Shown here one piece after another: positions 32,694-41,567 of a stretch of DNA of 64,000 nt (position 1 is its first letter; every line of letters begins with the position of its first letter). This DNA is from Bog-756 sp963831535. Its GTDB lineage: Bacteria > Actinomycetota > Acidimicrobiia > Acidimicrobiales > RAAP-2. A model generated the notes under the pieces. The model was not told the origin of the DNA. It searched no databases and saw nothing but the letters and a program-made list of their open reading frames with translations. Position numbers and translations under genes: made by a program. The stretch is taken from assembly GCA_963831535.1 (NCBI GenBank), contig CAWHQP010000001.1:248001-312000 (forward strand), in the 5' to 3' direction.

Positions 32694-33296
32694 ATGGCCA
32701 ACCGTCCGGTGCCACGCACGTTGACGCGTGCCCAGCAGGCCCGACGCCAACGTGTGGTCGACGCGGCCATGGCGCTGGGACTCGACGGGGGCTACGAGGC
32801 CGTCCAGATGCGCGACGTAGCGGCCCGGGCCGACGTGGCCATGGGAACCGTCTACCGCTACTTCACGAGCAAGGACCATCTGCTGGCCGCGGCTCTGGTC
32901 CACTGGGTCGAACAGCTTGACAACCGACTGGCCCAGCTACCGGCTCAGGGCGAGACTGCCGCGGAACGGGTCATCGAAGCCCTCGACCGGGCCCTGCGCG
33001 CCATGGGTCGCCAGCCCCAACTTGTCGGGGCGGTCTTCACCGCCCTGGCCTCTCCCGATCCCGCCGCCGTCGAGTGCCAACAGCAGGTGTCGGTGCTGAT
33101 GGAGCGGATCATCACCCGGGCCATCGGCGAGCCCCATCCGCCAAACCTCGGCGACCGGGCCCGCATTCTCGGCCACGTCTGGTATTCGGCCCTGGTCGGC
33201 TGGGTCAACGGATGGAGCAACATGGGCCGCGTGCACGACGAGTTGGTCGTGGCCATCGGGCTCCTGCTCCCCGCCGATATCTACGCCGCCGTATGA
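32694..33296 (+). CDS. KstR-like TetR-family regulator
   Basis: A 200-residue TetR regulator. The DNA-binding part, GGYEAVQMRDVAARADVAMGTVYRYFTSKDHLLAAAL, is strikingly close to mycobacterial KstR, the repressor of cholesterol genes relieved by a steroid-CoA ligand. The ligand domain is less similar. KstR binds a TnnAACnnGTTnnA palindrome, which I did not find at the promoters here, so it may bind a different site. The putative leaderless start is supported by TAGGGT 8 nt upstream. It is divergent from another TetR gene and 118 nt from the ABC exporter genes. Confidence 0.85.
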   Translation: MANRPVPRTLTRAQQARRQRVVDAAMALGLDGGYEAVQMRDVAARADVAMGTVYRYFTSKDHLLAAALVHWVEQLDNRLAQLPAQGETAAERVIEALDRALRAMGRQPQLVGAVFTALASPDPAAVECQQQVSVLMERIITRAIGEPHPPNLGDRARILGHVWYSALVGWVNGWSNMGRVHDELVVAIGLLLPADIYAAV

Positions 33297-33403
33297 CTAA
33301 CCGACCGTCTCACCAGCCGTCTCCCTGACCGTTTGACCGGATCGGCCGGTGGCCACGGAAGCCGGACGGCCGAGCATGACGTGGATCGGGCAGGCCGTCG
33401 GGG

Positions 33404-33409
33404 TACCGT
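33404..33409 (+). promoter_or_regulatory. Putative -10 box before the ABC exporter genes
   Basis: TACCGT lies 5 nt before the ATG at 33415 with no ribosome site, again fitting a leaderless start and favouring 33415 over 33349. Confidence 0.35.
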
Positions 33410-33414
33410 CTGGC

Positions 33415-34371
33415 ATGCCGTCGGCGATCGAAGTCCAGGGACTCTCCAAACAGTTCGGACCCCTGAAGGCGGTCGACGAGCTCAGTTTCGAGGTGGCACC
33501 GGGCCGGGTCACGGGGTTTCTCGGGCCCAACGGCTCCGGCAAGACCACGACGCTGCGGATGCTGCTCGGCCTGGTCTCCATCACCGAGGGAACGGCTACG
33601 TTCGGCGGGCGCCGGTATGTGGAGCTGGACCACCCCATCCACCACGTCGGAGCCGTGCTCGAGGCCACCAGCTTCCACCCGTCCCGCCGCGCCGAGGACC
33701 ACCTCAAGTCCGTGGCCCTGGGTGCAGGCATCCCGCTGAACAGGGTGGACGAGACCCTCGATCTGGTAGGTCTGGGCGAGGTGGGCCGCCGCCGGGTGGG
33801 CAAGTTCTCCCTCGGGATGCGCCAGCGCCTTCAGCTGGCCACCGCCCTGCTCGGGGACCCGGAGGTCCTCATCCTGGACGAACCGTCCAACGGCCTCGAC
33901 CCTCAAGGCATCCAGTGGCTGCGCACGTTCATCCGCCACCAGGCGTCGATCGGGCACGCCGTGCTGGTCTCCTCCCACCTGCTCTCGGAGATGGAGGAGA
34001 CCGTCGACGACGTGGTCATCGTGTCCCACGGAAAGCTGGTGCTCCAGACCACTCTGGCCGACCTGGCCCAACAGGCCGGCACCTCCACGGGCATGCGTGT
34101 CCGGACCCCCGAGATCCTGCGTCTGCGGGGGATCCTCGACGCCATCCCGGTGGGCTACGTCCAGACCGGTGACGACACCATGTCCATCGCCGGTGCCACC
34201 CCCGAGTGGTTGGGTCCGCTGGCCGCCCAGCACCAGATCGTCCTCTACGAACTGGTCCACGACCGGGGCAGCCTGGAGGATGTCTTCCTCAGCCTCACCC
34301 ACGGGTTCGACGCCGGCGACCCCGGCCATATGGGCGGCGCCACCGTCCCCGTGCCGGGAGGTGCGACGTGA
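33415..34371 (+). CDS. ABC transporter ATP-binding protein
   Basis: 318 residues from the ATG at 33415. Walker A GPNGSGKTT is at 37-45, the signature reads FSLGMRQRLQLATALL and Walker B is VLILDEPSNGLDP, followed by the switch His in VLVSSHLLSEME. The C-terminal 80 residues form the extra domain of the bacitracin/drug exporter (BcrA/DrrA-like) group. Its GTGA overlap with the permease gene shows that they form one transporter. The substrate is unknown; drug, lipid or peptide export is typical for the group. Confidence 0.92.
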   Translation: MPSAIEVQGLSKQFGPLKAVDELSFEVAPGRVTGFLGPNGSGKTTTLRMLLGLVSITEGTATFGGRRYVELDHPIHHVGAVLEATSFHPSRRAEDHLKSVALGAGIPLNRVDETLDLVGLGEVGRRRVGKFSLGMRQRLQLATALLGDPEVLILDEPSNGLDPQGIQWLRTFIRHQASIGHAVLVSSHLLSEMEETVDDVVIVSHGKLVLQTTLADLAQQAGTSTGMRVRTPEILRLRGILDAIPVGYVQTGDDTMSIAGATPEWLGPLAAQHQIVLYELVHDRGSLEDVFLSLTHGFDAGDPGHMGGATVPVPGGAT

Positions 34372-35147
34372 TCCCCATCATCCGGTCCGAGTGGCTCAAG
34401 TTGCGCACCACCGCGGTGCCCTGGGTCCTGACCGGCATAGCCCTCGTGGTCAACGCCCTGCTGATCCTCGTCATCTTCCTCACACGGCCGGACTTCGCGG
34501 GGCAGGGGACGCCACCGGGCTACACCGTGCCCCACACCACCCAACAGCTCCGCAACCTGGTGGGCTCCGGCTTCCAGGGCTATCTTTTCGCCCTCCTGCT
34601 CGGCACGCTCATCGTCACCACCGAGTTCCGGCACAAGACGGTGACCACATCGTTCCTGGTGACCCCGGTCCGGGCCGCCCTGGTGGCAGGCAAGCTGCTG
34701 TTCGCCGCCATCTGCGGAGCGGTGCTGGCCGTCATCATGCTGGTGGCCACGGTCATCGGTGGCGGTCTGACGCTGGCCGCCCGGGGCGGGTCCTTCTCCC
34801 AGATGGCCCACCAGATCCCCGCTGTGGCCCCGGGGATGATCCTGGTCTTCGCCCTGTTCGCCATCCTCGGGGTCGGCGTGGGCTCGGTCCTCACCAATCA
34901 GGTGGCCGCCATCATCGTGGTCCTGGGCTGGTTCATCATCCTCGAGGGGATCCTGGTCAGCCTGGTCCACGGGGCGGAACGGTGGGTGCCCACCGGGGCG
35001 GCCATCGCCGCCTCCAACCTCACCCGGGGTCGGGGTGTGGACTTCGGGCTGTTCAAGTGGTGGCAGGGGGGCCTGCTCATGCTGTTCTACGGTCTCGCCT
35101 TCGCCGTCATCGGCTCGCTCATCCTGACCCGCCGCGACATCACCTGA
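34368..35147 (+). CDS. ABC-2 type transporter permease
   Basis: 259 residues from a GTG overlapping the ATPase stop. It has about six hydrophobic segments (for example PWVLTGIALVVNALLILVIFL and VAAIIVVLGWFIILEGILV) and the N-terminal IIRSEWLKLRTT that precedes the first membrane helix in ABC-2 permeases. It forms the membrane half of the exporter with the ATPase encoded just upstream. Confidence 0.9.
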   Translation: MIPIIRSEWLKLRTTAVPWVLTGIALVVNALLILVIFLTRPDFAGQGTPPGYTVPHTTQQLRNLVGSGFQGYLFALLLGTLIVTTEFRHKTVTTSFLVTPVRAALVAGKLLFAAICGAVLAVIMLVATVIGGGLTLAARGGSFSQMAHQIPAVAPGMILVFALFAILGVGVGSVLTNQVAAIIVVLGWFIILEGILVSLVHGAERWVPTGAAIAASNLTRGRGVDFGLFKWWQGGLLMLFYGLAFAVIGSLILTRRDIT

Positions 35148-35163
35148 GGGGGAGCGGGACCCG

Positions 35164-35169
35164 TAGGCT
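35164..35169 (+). promoter_or_regulatory. Putative -10 box before the PLP lyase gene
   Basis: TAGGCT lies 6 nt before the ATG at 35176, with no ribosome site, fitting a leaderless transcript. Confidence 0.35.
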
Positions 35170-35175
35170 GAATCG

Positions 35176-36471
35176 ATGGCCGACCGCCCCCCCGCCGCCC
35201 GCCTCCCCGCCCACGGCGACACGGCCGAGCGCGTGCTGGCCGCCATGGCCGGCCTGCGGACCGATGACCGTGACTGGCGGGGTGGTCGCGTGTTCAGCCT
35301 GGTCTACTCGGCCGGCGAGTCCGTGCACCGCCTGCTGGAGCAGGCAGCCACGCTGTACTCAGCCGAGAACGCGCTGAACACCGAGGTCTTCCCCAGCCTG
35401 GGCCGGATGCAGCAGGACATTGTCGACATCACCACCGGTCTGCTGGGAGCGGACCGCCTGCCCGGAGCCGACGCAAGCCGGGTACGCGGCTTCCTCACCT
35501 CGGGGGGCACCGAATCGCTGCTGCAGGCGACCAAGACCGCCCGCGACTGGGGACGGGCCGAGCGCGGCATCGAGCGACCCAACATGGTGCTCGCCACCAG
35601 TGCCCACGCCGCCTTCGAGAAGGCCGCGCACTACTTCGACGTCGAATCCCGCCGCGTCCCGGTCCGGGCCGACTTCTCGGCCGATGTGGACGCCATGGCC
35701 GATGCGGTCGACGAGGGAACCGTGCTGGTGGTGGCATCGGCCCCCTCGTACCCCCAGGGCATCATCGATCCGGTGCCCGATCTGGCCGCCCTGGCTTCGG
35801 ACCACGGCGTCCTCTGTCATGTCGACGCCTGTCTCGGCGGCTTCCTCCTCCCCTTCCTCGTCCGGCTGGGCCATGTGGACAAGGAGTGGGACCTCACCGT
35901 CCCCGGCGTCACCTCCATCTCCGCCGACCTCCACAAATACGGCTACGCCTCCAAGGGCATCTCGGTCATCGCCTACCGGGACCGCCGGCTGGCCCGGCTG
36001 CAGCCGTTCGTCACCACCAACTGGCTGGGGGGCCTGTACGGGTCGCCGTCGATGGCCGGCACCCGACCGGCCGGGCCTATCGCCGCCGGGTGGGCGGTGC
36101 TCCATCACCTGGGCCAGGACGGCTACCTCGGCCTGGCCGACGACGCCTTCCACGCCGCCTCCGCCGTGAAGGCGACCATCGTCGCCACCCCCGGACTCGC
36201 CCTGCGGGGCGCCCCCGACGCCACAGTGTTCGCCTTCGGAGGCGAGGCCGGCGGACGGATCGACAGCTTCGCTCTGGGAGACGCCCTGGCCGCACGGGGT
36301 GGCTGGTTCTTCGACCGACAGAACCATCCGGACAGCCTGCACGCCACGGTCCAGGCCGGTCACCGTGATGGCGTGGAGGAGCTGTGTTCCGACCTGGCCA
36401 CGGTGGCTGAGCAGCTCCTCGGCTCCGGACACAGGGCCGAGGACCGGAGCACCACCTACGGCACCGTGTGA
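35176..36471 (+). CDS. PLP-dependent lyase, sphingosine-1-phosphate lyase-like
   Basis: A 431-residue fold-type I PLP enzyme of the decarboxylase group. The phosphate-binding FLTSGGTESLLQATKTARD, the stacking-His region ATSAHAAFEKAAHYF, the Asp of HVDACLGGFLLPF and the Schiff-base Lys254 in SADLHKYGYASKG are all present. HKYGYASKG followed by YRD is typical of sphingosine-phosphate lyases more than of glutamate decarboxylases. It may cleave a phosphorylated amino alcohol or a similar amine. It lies 28 nt downstream of the ABC exporter but appears to have its own -10 box. Confidence 0.85.
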   Translation: MADRPPAARLPAHGDTAERVLAAMAGLRTDDRDWRGGRVFSLVYSAGESVHRLLEQAATLYSAENALNTEVFPSLGRMQQDIVDITTGLLGADRLPGADASRVRGFLTSGGTESLLQATKTARDWGRAERGIERPNMVLATSAHAAFEKAAHYFDVESRRVPVRADFSADVDAMADAVDEGTVLVVASAPSYPQGIIDPVPDLAALASDHGVLCHVDACLGGFLLPFLVRLGHVDKEWDLTVPGVTSISADLHKYGYASKGISVIAYRDRRLARLQPFVTTNWLGGLYGSPSMAGTRPAGPIAAGWAVLHHLGQDGYLGLADDAFHAASAVKATIVATPGLALRGAPDATVFAFGGEAGGRIDSFALGDALAARGGWFFDRQNHPDSLHATVQAGHRDGVEELCSDLATVAEQLLGSGHRAEDRSTTYGTV

Positions 36472-36767
36472 TGCCGGCCGCCGGCGACGCTGACGCACGA
36501 TCCGACGGACCACCGCGCCGGCGGGGGCCGACGGTGACCAGACGTCGCGACCTGTTGCCCGACCGCACACCATGGTCTAGACATTCGCGTGATTGCAATC
36601 GGCTCCGGGGGGGATGGCGGGGCGACGGCACGGGCACCGCGCCCGGCACATGGGCTGGTCGAGATGCGACATGGACGGAGCGGGGAGGAGTCGGCGCACC
36701 ATCCCCCGGTCCCCGCGTCCGGCGGCGGTGATCAGGTGAACGGCACAACGACGCGAGGGGGCTGACG
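36472..36767 (+). other. Intergenic region before the MFS exporter, no gene recognised
   Basis: This 296-nt gap contains a local AT-richer patch at about 36570-36600. TTGCCC at 36555 followed after 17 nt by TAGACA is a weak promoter-like pair. A GAGGGGG ribosome site precedes the ATG at 36768. I saw no ORF with family features. Confidence 0.4.
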
Positions 36768-38471
36768 ATGGACCGCAAGTGGTGGACACTCATCGCCGTC
36801 TGTACCGGCACGTTCATGCTGTTGCTGGACATCACCGTGGTCAACGTGGCCCTGCCGGACATCCAGAAGTCGCTCCACTCCTCGTTCGCCGATCTCCAGT
36901 GGGTGGTGGACGCGTACGCCCTCACACTGGCTGCGTTCCTCCTCACCGCCGGGGTGATCGGCGACATGTTCGGCCGGCGGCGTGTCTACGCCGTCGGGGT
37001 GGTGATCTTCTCGGTGTCCTCGCTCGCCTGTGGGCTGTCCACCACGCCGCTCATGCTCAACCTCGCCCGGGGCGCCCAGGGGGTGGGGGGTGCCGTCATG
37101 TTCGCCACCTCCCTGGCCCTCATCGCCCAGGCATTCTCCGGGAAGGAGCGGGGCACCGCGTTCGGCATCTACGGCGCCGTGCTCGGGGGGGCGGTGGCCG
37201 TCGGTCCCCTCCTCGGCGGGGCCATCACCAGCGGCATCGGCTGGCGCTGGATCTTCTTCATCAACCTTCCCCTGGGGGTCGTCGCCGTGGTCATCTGTCT
37301 GGCCCGGGTGCAGGACTCCCGGGACCCGACGTCCCGTCGCATCGACTGGATCGGTTTCGTCACCTTCTCACTGGCCCTGTTCATGCTGGTGTACGCCCTG
37401 GTCCAAGGGAATACCAAGGGATGGTCGAGCCACCTGATCCGAGGGCTGCTGGTGGGTTCGGCAGTGCTGCTGATCGTGTTCCTCATGGCCGAATGGCTCC
37501 AGCGGGACCCGATGCTCGACCTCCGTCTGTTCAAACGGCCGGCCATGGTCGGGGTCTCGGTGGCCTCGTTCTGTCTGGCGGCATCGATCTTCGCCATGTT
37601 CCTCTACCTCTCGCTCTACCTCCAAGAGGTCCTGGGCTACGGACCCTTCGCCGCTGGGGTCCGGTTCCTTCCCGTGACCATGCTGGCCTTCGTGGTGGCC
37701 CCGGTGGCCGGCAAGCTGAGCGTCCAGCTCAAGTCGAGGTACCTGCTGGGACTGGGTCTGTTCCTGGTGGCCCTCGGGTGCGAGTTGATGACCAGGGTCC
37801 GCGCTGACTCCAGCTGGACCGTCCTCCTCCCCGGTTTCGTGGCCGCCGGGATCGGTGTGGGCATCGTCAATCCGGTGCTCGCCGGGGCCACCGTGGCCGT
37901 CGTGCCGCCGGAGCGGAGCGGGATGGCCACCGGATCATCGACCACCTTCCGACAGGTCGGCTTCGCCACGGGCATCGCCGGGTTGGGCGCCGTCTTCTTG
38001 AACCAGATCCGGCCCAACACCGTCCGCGCCCTCACCGCCACCCCCGGGGGACAGACCGTCCTCGCCCACACGGGGAAGGGATTGACCGCCGCCATAACCG
38101 GAGGGGGCATCCGTCCGGCGGCGGCGGCCATCCATGACGCCGGGGCCCGGGAGGCCCTGCTCAGTGCCTACCGGACCGGTTTCACCTCGACGTTCGATCA
38201 CCTCATGGCCATCGCCACCGCCGTCGCTCTCGTCGGAGCCGTCGGATCCCTGGTGCTGGTGCGGCAACGCGACTTCGTTCCGAGCTACTCGACCGACCAG
38301 GGGGGCGCACCGTCGGCGGCACTGTCCGCACCCCCACGAGAGACGACGGTGGGGGTCGGGTCCGGTGCCACCACCCAGCTCAGCGGTTCGCCTCGGCCCC
38401 GCCATGCCCACTCCAAGCGCCGGCGCCGCAGCCGGACGTACCGGGCGGACATCAGGGCACGTGACCGCTGA
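36768..38471 (+). CDS. MFS drug exporter, DHA2 (EmrB/QacA-like, 14 TM)
   Basis: A 567-residue membrane protein with about 14 hydrophobic segments. The first helix is followed by LLLDITVVNVALPDIQKSL, the DHA2 motif D1-like signature, and GDMFGRRRVYAVG is the motif A loop. GAVLGGAVAVGPLLGGAIT is the antiporter motif C. A proton-coupled efflux role for drugs or hydrophobic compounds is expected. The C-terminus is a basic Ser/Arg-rich cytoplasmic tail of about 70 residues. The last 11 nt overlap the next small gene. Confidence 0.92.
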   Translation: MDRKWWTLIAVCTGTFMLLLDITVVNVALPDIQKSLHSSFADLQWVVDAYALTLAAFLLTAGVIGDMFGRRRVYAVGVVIFSVSSLACGLSTTPLMLNLARGAQGVGGAVMFATSLALIAQAFSGKERGTAFGIYGAVLGGAVAVGPLLGGAITSGIGWRWIFFINLPLGVVAVVICLARVQDSRDPTSRRIDWIGFVTFSLALFMLVYALVQGNTKGWSSHLIRGLLVGSAVLLIVFLMAEWLQRDPMLDLRLFKRPAMVGVSVASFCLAASIFAMFLYLSLYLQEVLGYGPFAAGVRFLPVTMLAFVVAPVAGKLSVQLKSRYLLGLGLFLVALGCELMTRVRADSSWTVLLPGFVAAGIGVGIVNPVLAGATVAVVPPERSGMATGSSTTFRQVGFATGIAGLGAVFLNQIRPNTVRALTATPGGQTVLAHTGKGLTAAITGGGIRPAAAAIHDAGAREALLSAYRTGFTSTFDHLMAIATAVALVGAVGSLVLVRQRDFVPSYSTDQGGAPSAALSAPPRETTVGVGSGATTQLSGSPRPRHAHSKRRRRSRTYRADIRARDR

Positions 38472-38706
38472 CCATGACCCGGAGGGAGCCGGCGGCCGTC
38501 CCCTGAGTGAGCCGCACCGGTCGCGGCTTTCGCCCAACCATCCCGGCCGCGCCGCCATCCTGGCCGCCCACGCCGAGGCCATGGCCCGCCACGAGCCCGG
38601 TTATCTCGATCCGGCCACAGGACTGTTCGTACTCACCGCGGCCTACCTCCTCGAGCGCGGCGAGTGTTGTGACACGGGCTGCCGTCACTGTCCCTACCTG
38701 ATCTGA
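38461..38706 (+). CDS. DUF5522-type small protein with CxxxCxxCPY motif
   Basis: An 81-residue protein from a GTG inside the end of the MFS gene. The conserved part reads HPGYLDPATGLFVLTAAYLLERGECCDTGCRHCPY allowing for one change (EPGYLDP), with four Cys and one His clustered at the C-terminus. This matches a short bacterial family of unknown function that may bind metal. The final seven codons, including the stop, are duplicated in tandem directly after the gene. Confidence 0.8.
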   Translation: MTADHDPEGAGGRPLSEPHRSRLSPNHPGRAAILAAHAEAMARHEPGYLDPATGLFVLTAAYLLERGECCDTGCRHCPYLI

Positions 38707-38727
38707 CACTGTCCCTACCTGATCTGA
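38686..38727 (+). repeat. Perfect 21-bp tandem duplication at a gene end
   Basis: The 21 bases at 38686-38706, coding HCPYLI and the TGA stop, are repeated exactly at 38707-38727. The duplication is silent for the protein because the first copy keeps the stop. It may be a recent slippage event or an assembly artefact. Confidence 0.9.
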
Positions 38728-38877
38728 GTGGCGGGCGTAACCGGCATGACCGGCGTGGCCCGGGTGACCGGAGAGGCCCTGCGTAACCGGAGTGGGCGGC
38801 GCGAGCCGACCGGGGACGCCCGCCCGCCTAGGGTGCTCCGGGTACGGGTCGGGGAGCGGGCACCAGAGGAGACAAGC

Positions 38878-39849
38878 ATGAAGACGAGACTGACCGAGAT
38901 CCTCGGGATCGATCACCCGGTCATGCTGGCCGGCATGGGAGGGGTCTCCTACGCCCCGTTGGTTACCGCGGTGACCGAGGCCGGTGCCTTCGGGTGCCTC
39001 GGAGCCTCGACCATGAGCAACGAGAGGATGGTGGCCGAGATCGCCGAGGTCAGGGCGGCCACGGACAAGCCCTTCGGCGTGGACCTGCTCACAGCCATGC
39101 CCGGGAACCTGGTGACCCAGGTCGAGCAGATCATCGCCGGTGGTGCCTCCGTGTTCGTGGCCGGGCTCGGGGTGCCCGCCGAGGTGGTGGAGCTCTGTCA
39201 TGGTCACGGCGTCCTGGTCGTGAACATGTGCGGCAAGGTGGACCACGCCCGCCGGGCGCTCGAGGCCGGGTGCGACATCGTGGTGGCCCAGGGAACCGAG
39301 GCCGGAGGCCACACCGGCCTGGTCGCCACCATGCCCCTGGTGCCACAGATCGTCGACGCCGTGGGGTCGCAGATCCCGGTGGTGGCGGCCGGAGGGATCT
39401 TTGACGGCCGGGGCCTGGCCGCGGCCCTGGCCCTCGGGGCGGACGGCGTGTGGGTCGGGACCCGCTTCATCGCCACCCCCGAGGCCCACGGTGTGGGCGG
39501 CTACAAGGACGCCCTCATCCGCACCAAGGAGGACGGCACCACCATCAGTCGGGCCTTCTCGGGCAAGACCATGCGCGTCGTACGCAACTCGTACACCGGG
39601 TACTACGAAGAGCACCCGGGTGAGCTAGCCCCGTTCCCCGCACAGTTAGGCAAGTCGATCGAGGACGGCGCCTTCCATCTGGGCGGCGGCGAGGAGACAC
39701 CCGACATCGATCCCGACCGCGAGTGCTATCCCACCGGTCAGGGGGTCGGCGCCATACAGACGTTGATGCCGGCGGCCAGCATCGTGCGGCAGATGGTGGA
39801 CCAGGCCGAACACGTCCTGGGGCAGTTGGGTGTAGTGGCAGCCGGCTGA
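38878..39849 (+). CDS. Nitronate monooxygenase-family flavoprotein
   Basis: A 323-residue FMN TIM-barrel enzyme. Features are HPVMLAGMGGVSYAPLVTAVTEAG, DIVVAQGTEAGGHTG with the family His, and the phosphate-binding AAGGIFDGRGLAAALALGADGVWVGTRF. An AGAGGAG ribosome site precedes the ATG. It is related to but distinct from IpdC at 3462. Family members oxidise nitronates or act as enoyl-CoA or ketone reductases. It is isolated between DUF5522 and a convergent glucosidase, so context does not define the substrate. Confidence 0.88.
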   Translation: MKTRLTEILGIDHPVMLAGMGGVSYAPLVTAVTEAGAFGCLGASTMSNERMVAEIAEVRAATDKPFGVDLLTAMPGNLVTQVEQIIAGGASVFVAGLGVPAEVVELCHGHGVLVVNMCGKVDHARRALEAGCDIVVAQGTEAGGHTGLVATMPLVPQIVDAVGSQIPVVAAGGIFDGRGLAAALALGADGVWVGTRFIATPEAHGVGGYKDALIRTKEDGTTISRAFSGKTMRVVRNSYTGYYEEHPGELAPFPAQLGKSIEDGAFHLGGGEETPDIDPDRECYPTGQGVGAIQTLMPAASIVRQMVDQAEHVLGQLGVVAAG

Positions 39850-39873
39850 CCCAGTCCGGTGGTCCGGTTCAGC
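39845..39873. terminator. Imperfect hairpin between convergent genes
   Basis: GCTGA (39845-39849) and TCAGC (39869-39873) frame an inverted repeat of about 13 bp with three mismatches, spanning the stop codons of two convergent genes. It is plausible as a bidirectional terminator but not strong. Confidence 0.3.
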
Positions 39874-41402
39874 TGCCCTGCAGCACCGACCGGTCACCGG
39901 AGCGGAGCCCGGCGATGATGTCACGGTAGGCGCCGGCCGAGTCGTCCCCGAGTGCGTCGGTCGCCATCCAGCGCGCGCTCCGCTCGCCCCGGTCACGATC
40001 GACCCCGAAGAGGCCGAAGCGGGGCTCGTAGGAGCCCCATTCGTAGTTGTCCACCAGCGACCAGTGCCAGTAGCCCGTGACCGGGACGCCGTCGTCGACC
40101 GCGGACATCACCGCGGCCAGATGCTCACGGAGGTAGCGGGGGCGGTCCCAGCCGTCGAGGCGGGGTATCGAGCGACCGTTGCGCACCCGGTTGCAGAGTC
40201 CGTTCTCGACCACCCACAGCGGCAGTCCGGGAGCCAGGTCGCCCTGGTCCCGCAACCACCGCGCCAGGGCCGGAAGGGTCCGGGACGTCGTCCCAGAGTT
40301 CCCGAGTGGGCGAGGCGTTGCGTCCACCGGCCGTCCGATGGCCGGGGATACGGAAGTGCCGGGACACCGTCGGGTCGTACCAGTCGAGACCGAGGGCGTC
40401 GAGGGTCAGCTCGTGGGGACTGTCGTAGACGGCATCCACAGCCCGACGTGGCACCGGACGGCGTCGGTGCACCAGTCCGGCATCCTTCCCGGGGTCCACG
40501 CGTACCGGGTGGCGTGTGCGGTAGGGAGCGGTCGTGGCACCGAGCCGTCGGATCATCCGCTCGGTGAGTCCGGACGGAGGGACGAGGAGCTCATGGTCCC
40601 GGGCCCGCTCGTCCAGCCACGACCCGACATCGGACCGGTCGACGCCCACATGTCGGGCCAGCAACACATCGGTGAGCATGCGGTCGAAGGCGTAGACGCT
40701 CAGGGAACTGTTGTTGGTGGTCACCACGGCGTCGGGACGGGCCCGGTGGATGGCGTCATAGCCGTGGACATGCGCGGTCAGCAGATGATCGGTGGCGATG
40801 GCGGCATCCTCGAAGGCCAGTGAACGGCCAGGAGGGAACATGCCGAGGAGCCACGAGCCGGAGGCCAGCACGTTGATCTCGTTGACGGTGACCCACAGAC
40901 GCACAAAGGGTGCCAGCGCTTCGACGGCCACCTCCACCCAGGAGCGGTAACGGTCGGGTGCGTCGGGCCGCAGCCACAGGTCGTCACCGAGCCAGGCCGG
41001 GTGGGTGAAATGGTGGAGAGTCACCAGCGGCTCCATGCCTCGCTCCACGCAGCCGCGGACCAGGGCCACATAGGCGGCGAGGGCCGAGGTGTCCGCCCCC
41101 CGTTCATCGGGGAACACCCGCGCCCACTCCACACCGAGGCGGAAGCTGTTGCACCCCATCGCCGCGGCACGGTCGAGGGCCTCCTCGGGGCGGTCCCAGA
41201 AGCCCACGGCGTCCCCCGAGGGCTCGACACGGCCGACCTGTTCCCAGGCCAACCAGTTGTTGGCCGGCTGGCCGGGCCCGTTGAATCCGCCCTCCACCTG
41301 GAACCCGGCGGTGGCCACGCCGAACACGAAACCGTCGGGCAGGCCCGAGGACGGCCGTCCGCCGTCCGCCGTTGGCTGCACCCTGGAGGACAACGTCCCC
41401 AC
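39869..41402 (-). pseudogene. GH1 beta-glucosidase, single frameshift
   Basis: Two overlapping frames together give a complete glycoside hydrolase family 1 protein of about 510 residues. The first (41402 to about 40270) has DGFVFGVATAGFQVEGG, NSFRLGVEWARVFPDE and the acid/base Glu in WVTVNEIN. The second (to 39869) has the nucleophile Glu in LWVVENGLCNR and the C-terminal GYWHWSLVDNYEWGSYEPRFGLFGVD. A +1 step at about 40265-40276 (PDPS joined to ALARWLRD) restores the frame. Both catalytic residues are present, so a single base error in the assembly is a good explanation. The intact enzyme would release glucose from beta-glucosides; no signal peptide is seen. Confidence 0.8.
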
Positions 41403-41567
41403 CTTTCCACTCCGTACCGGTCCGGACCGGTGCCCCCTAGCGGTGTCACCGGTGTCGGATGGCGATGGTAGCTTGCGGCCCGAGACGCCCCGCGTCCCCC
41501 GCTCCCCCGATGACCCCCGTGCCCCGATGACCGGTCCGAATCTGCCGGCGAGTCAGTCACCGGCCCG

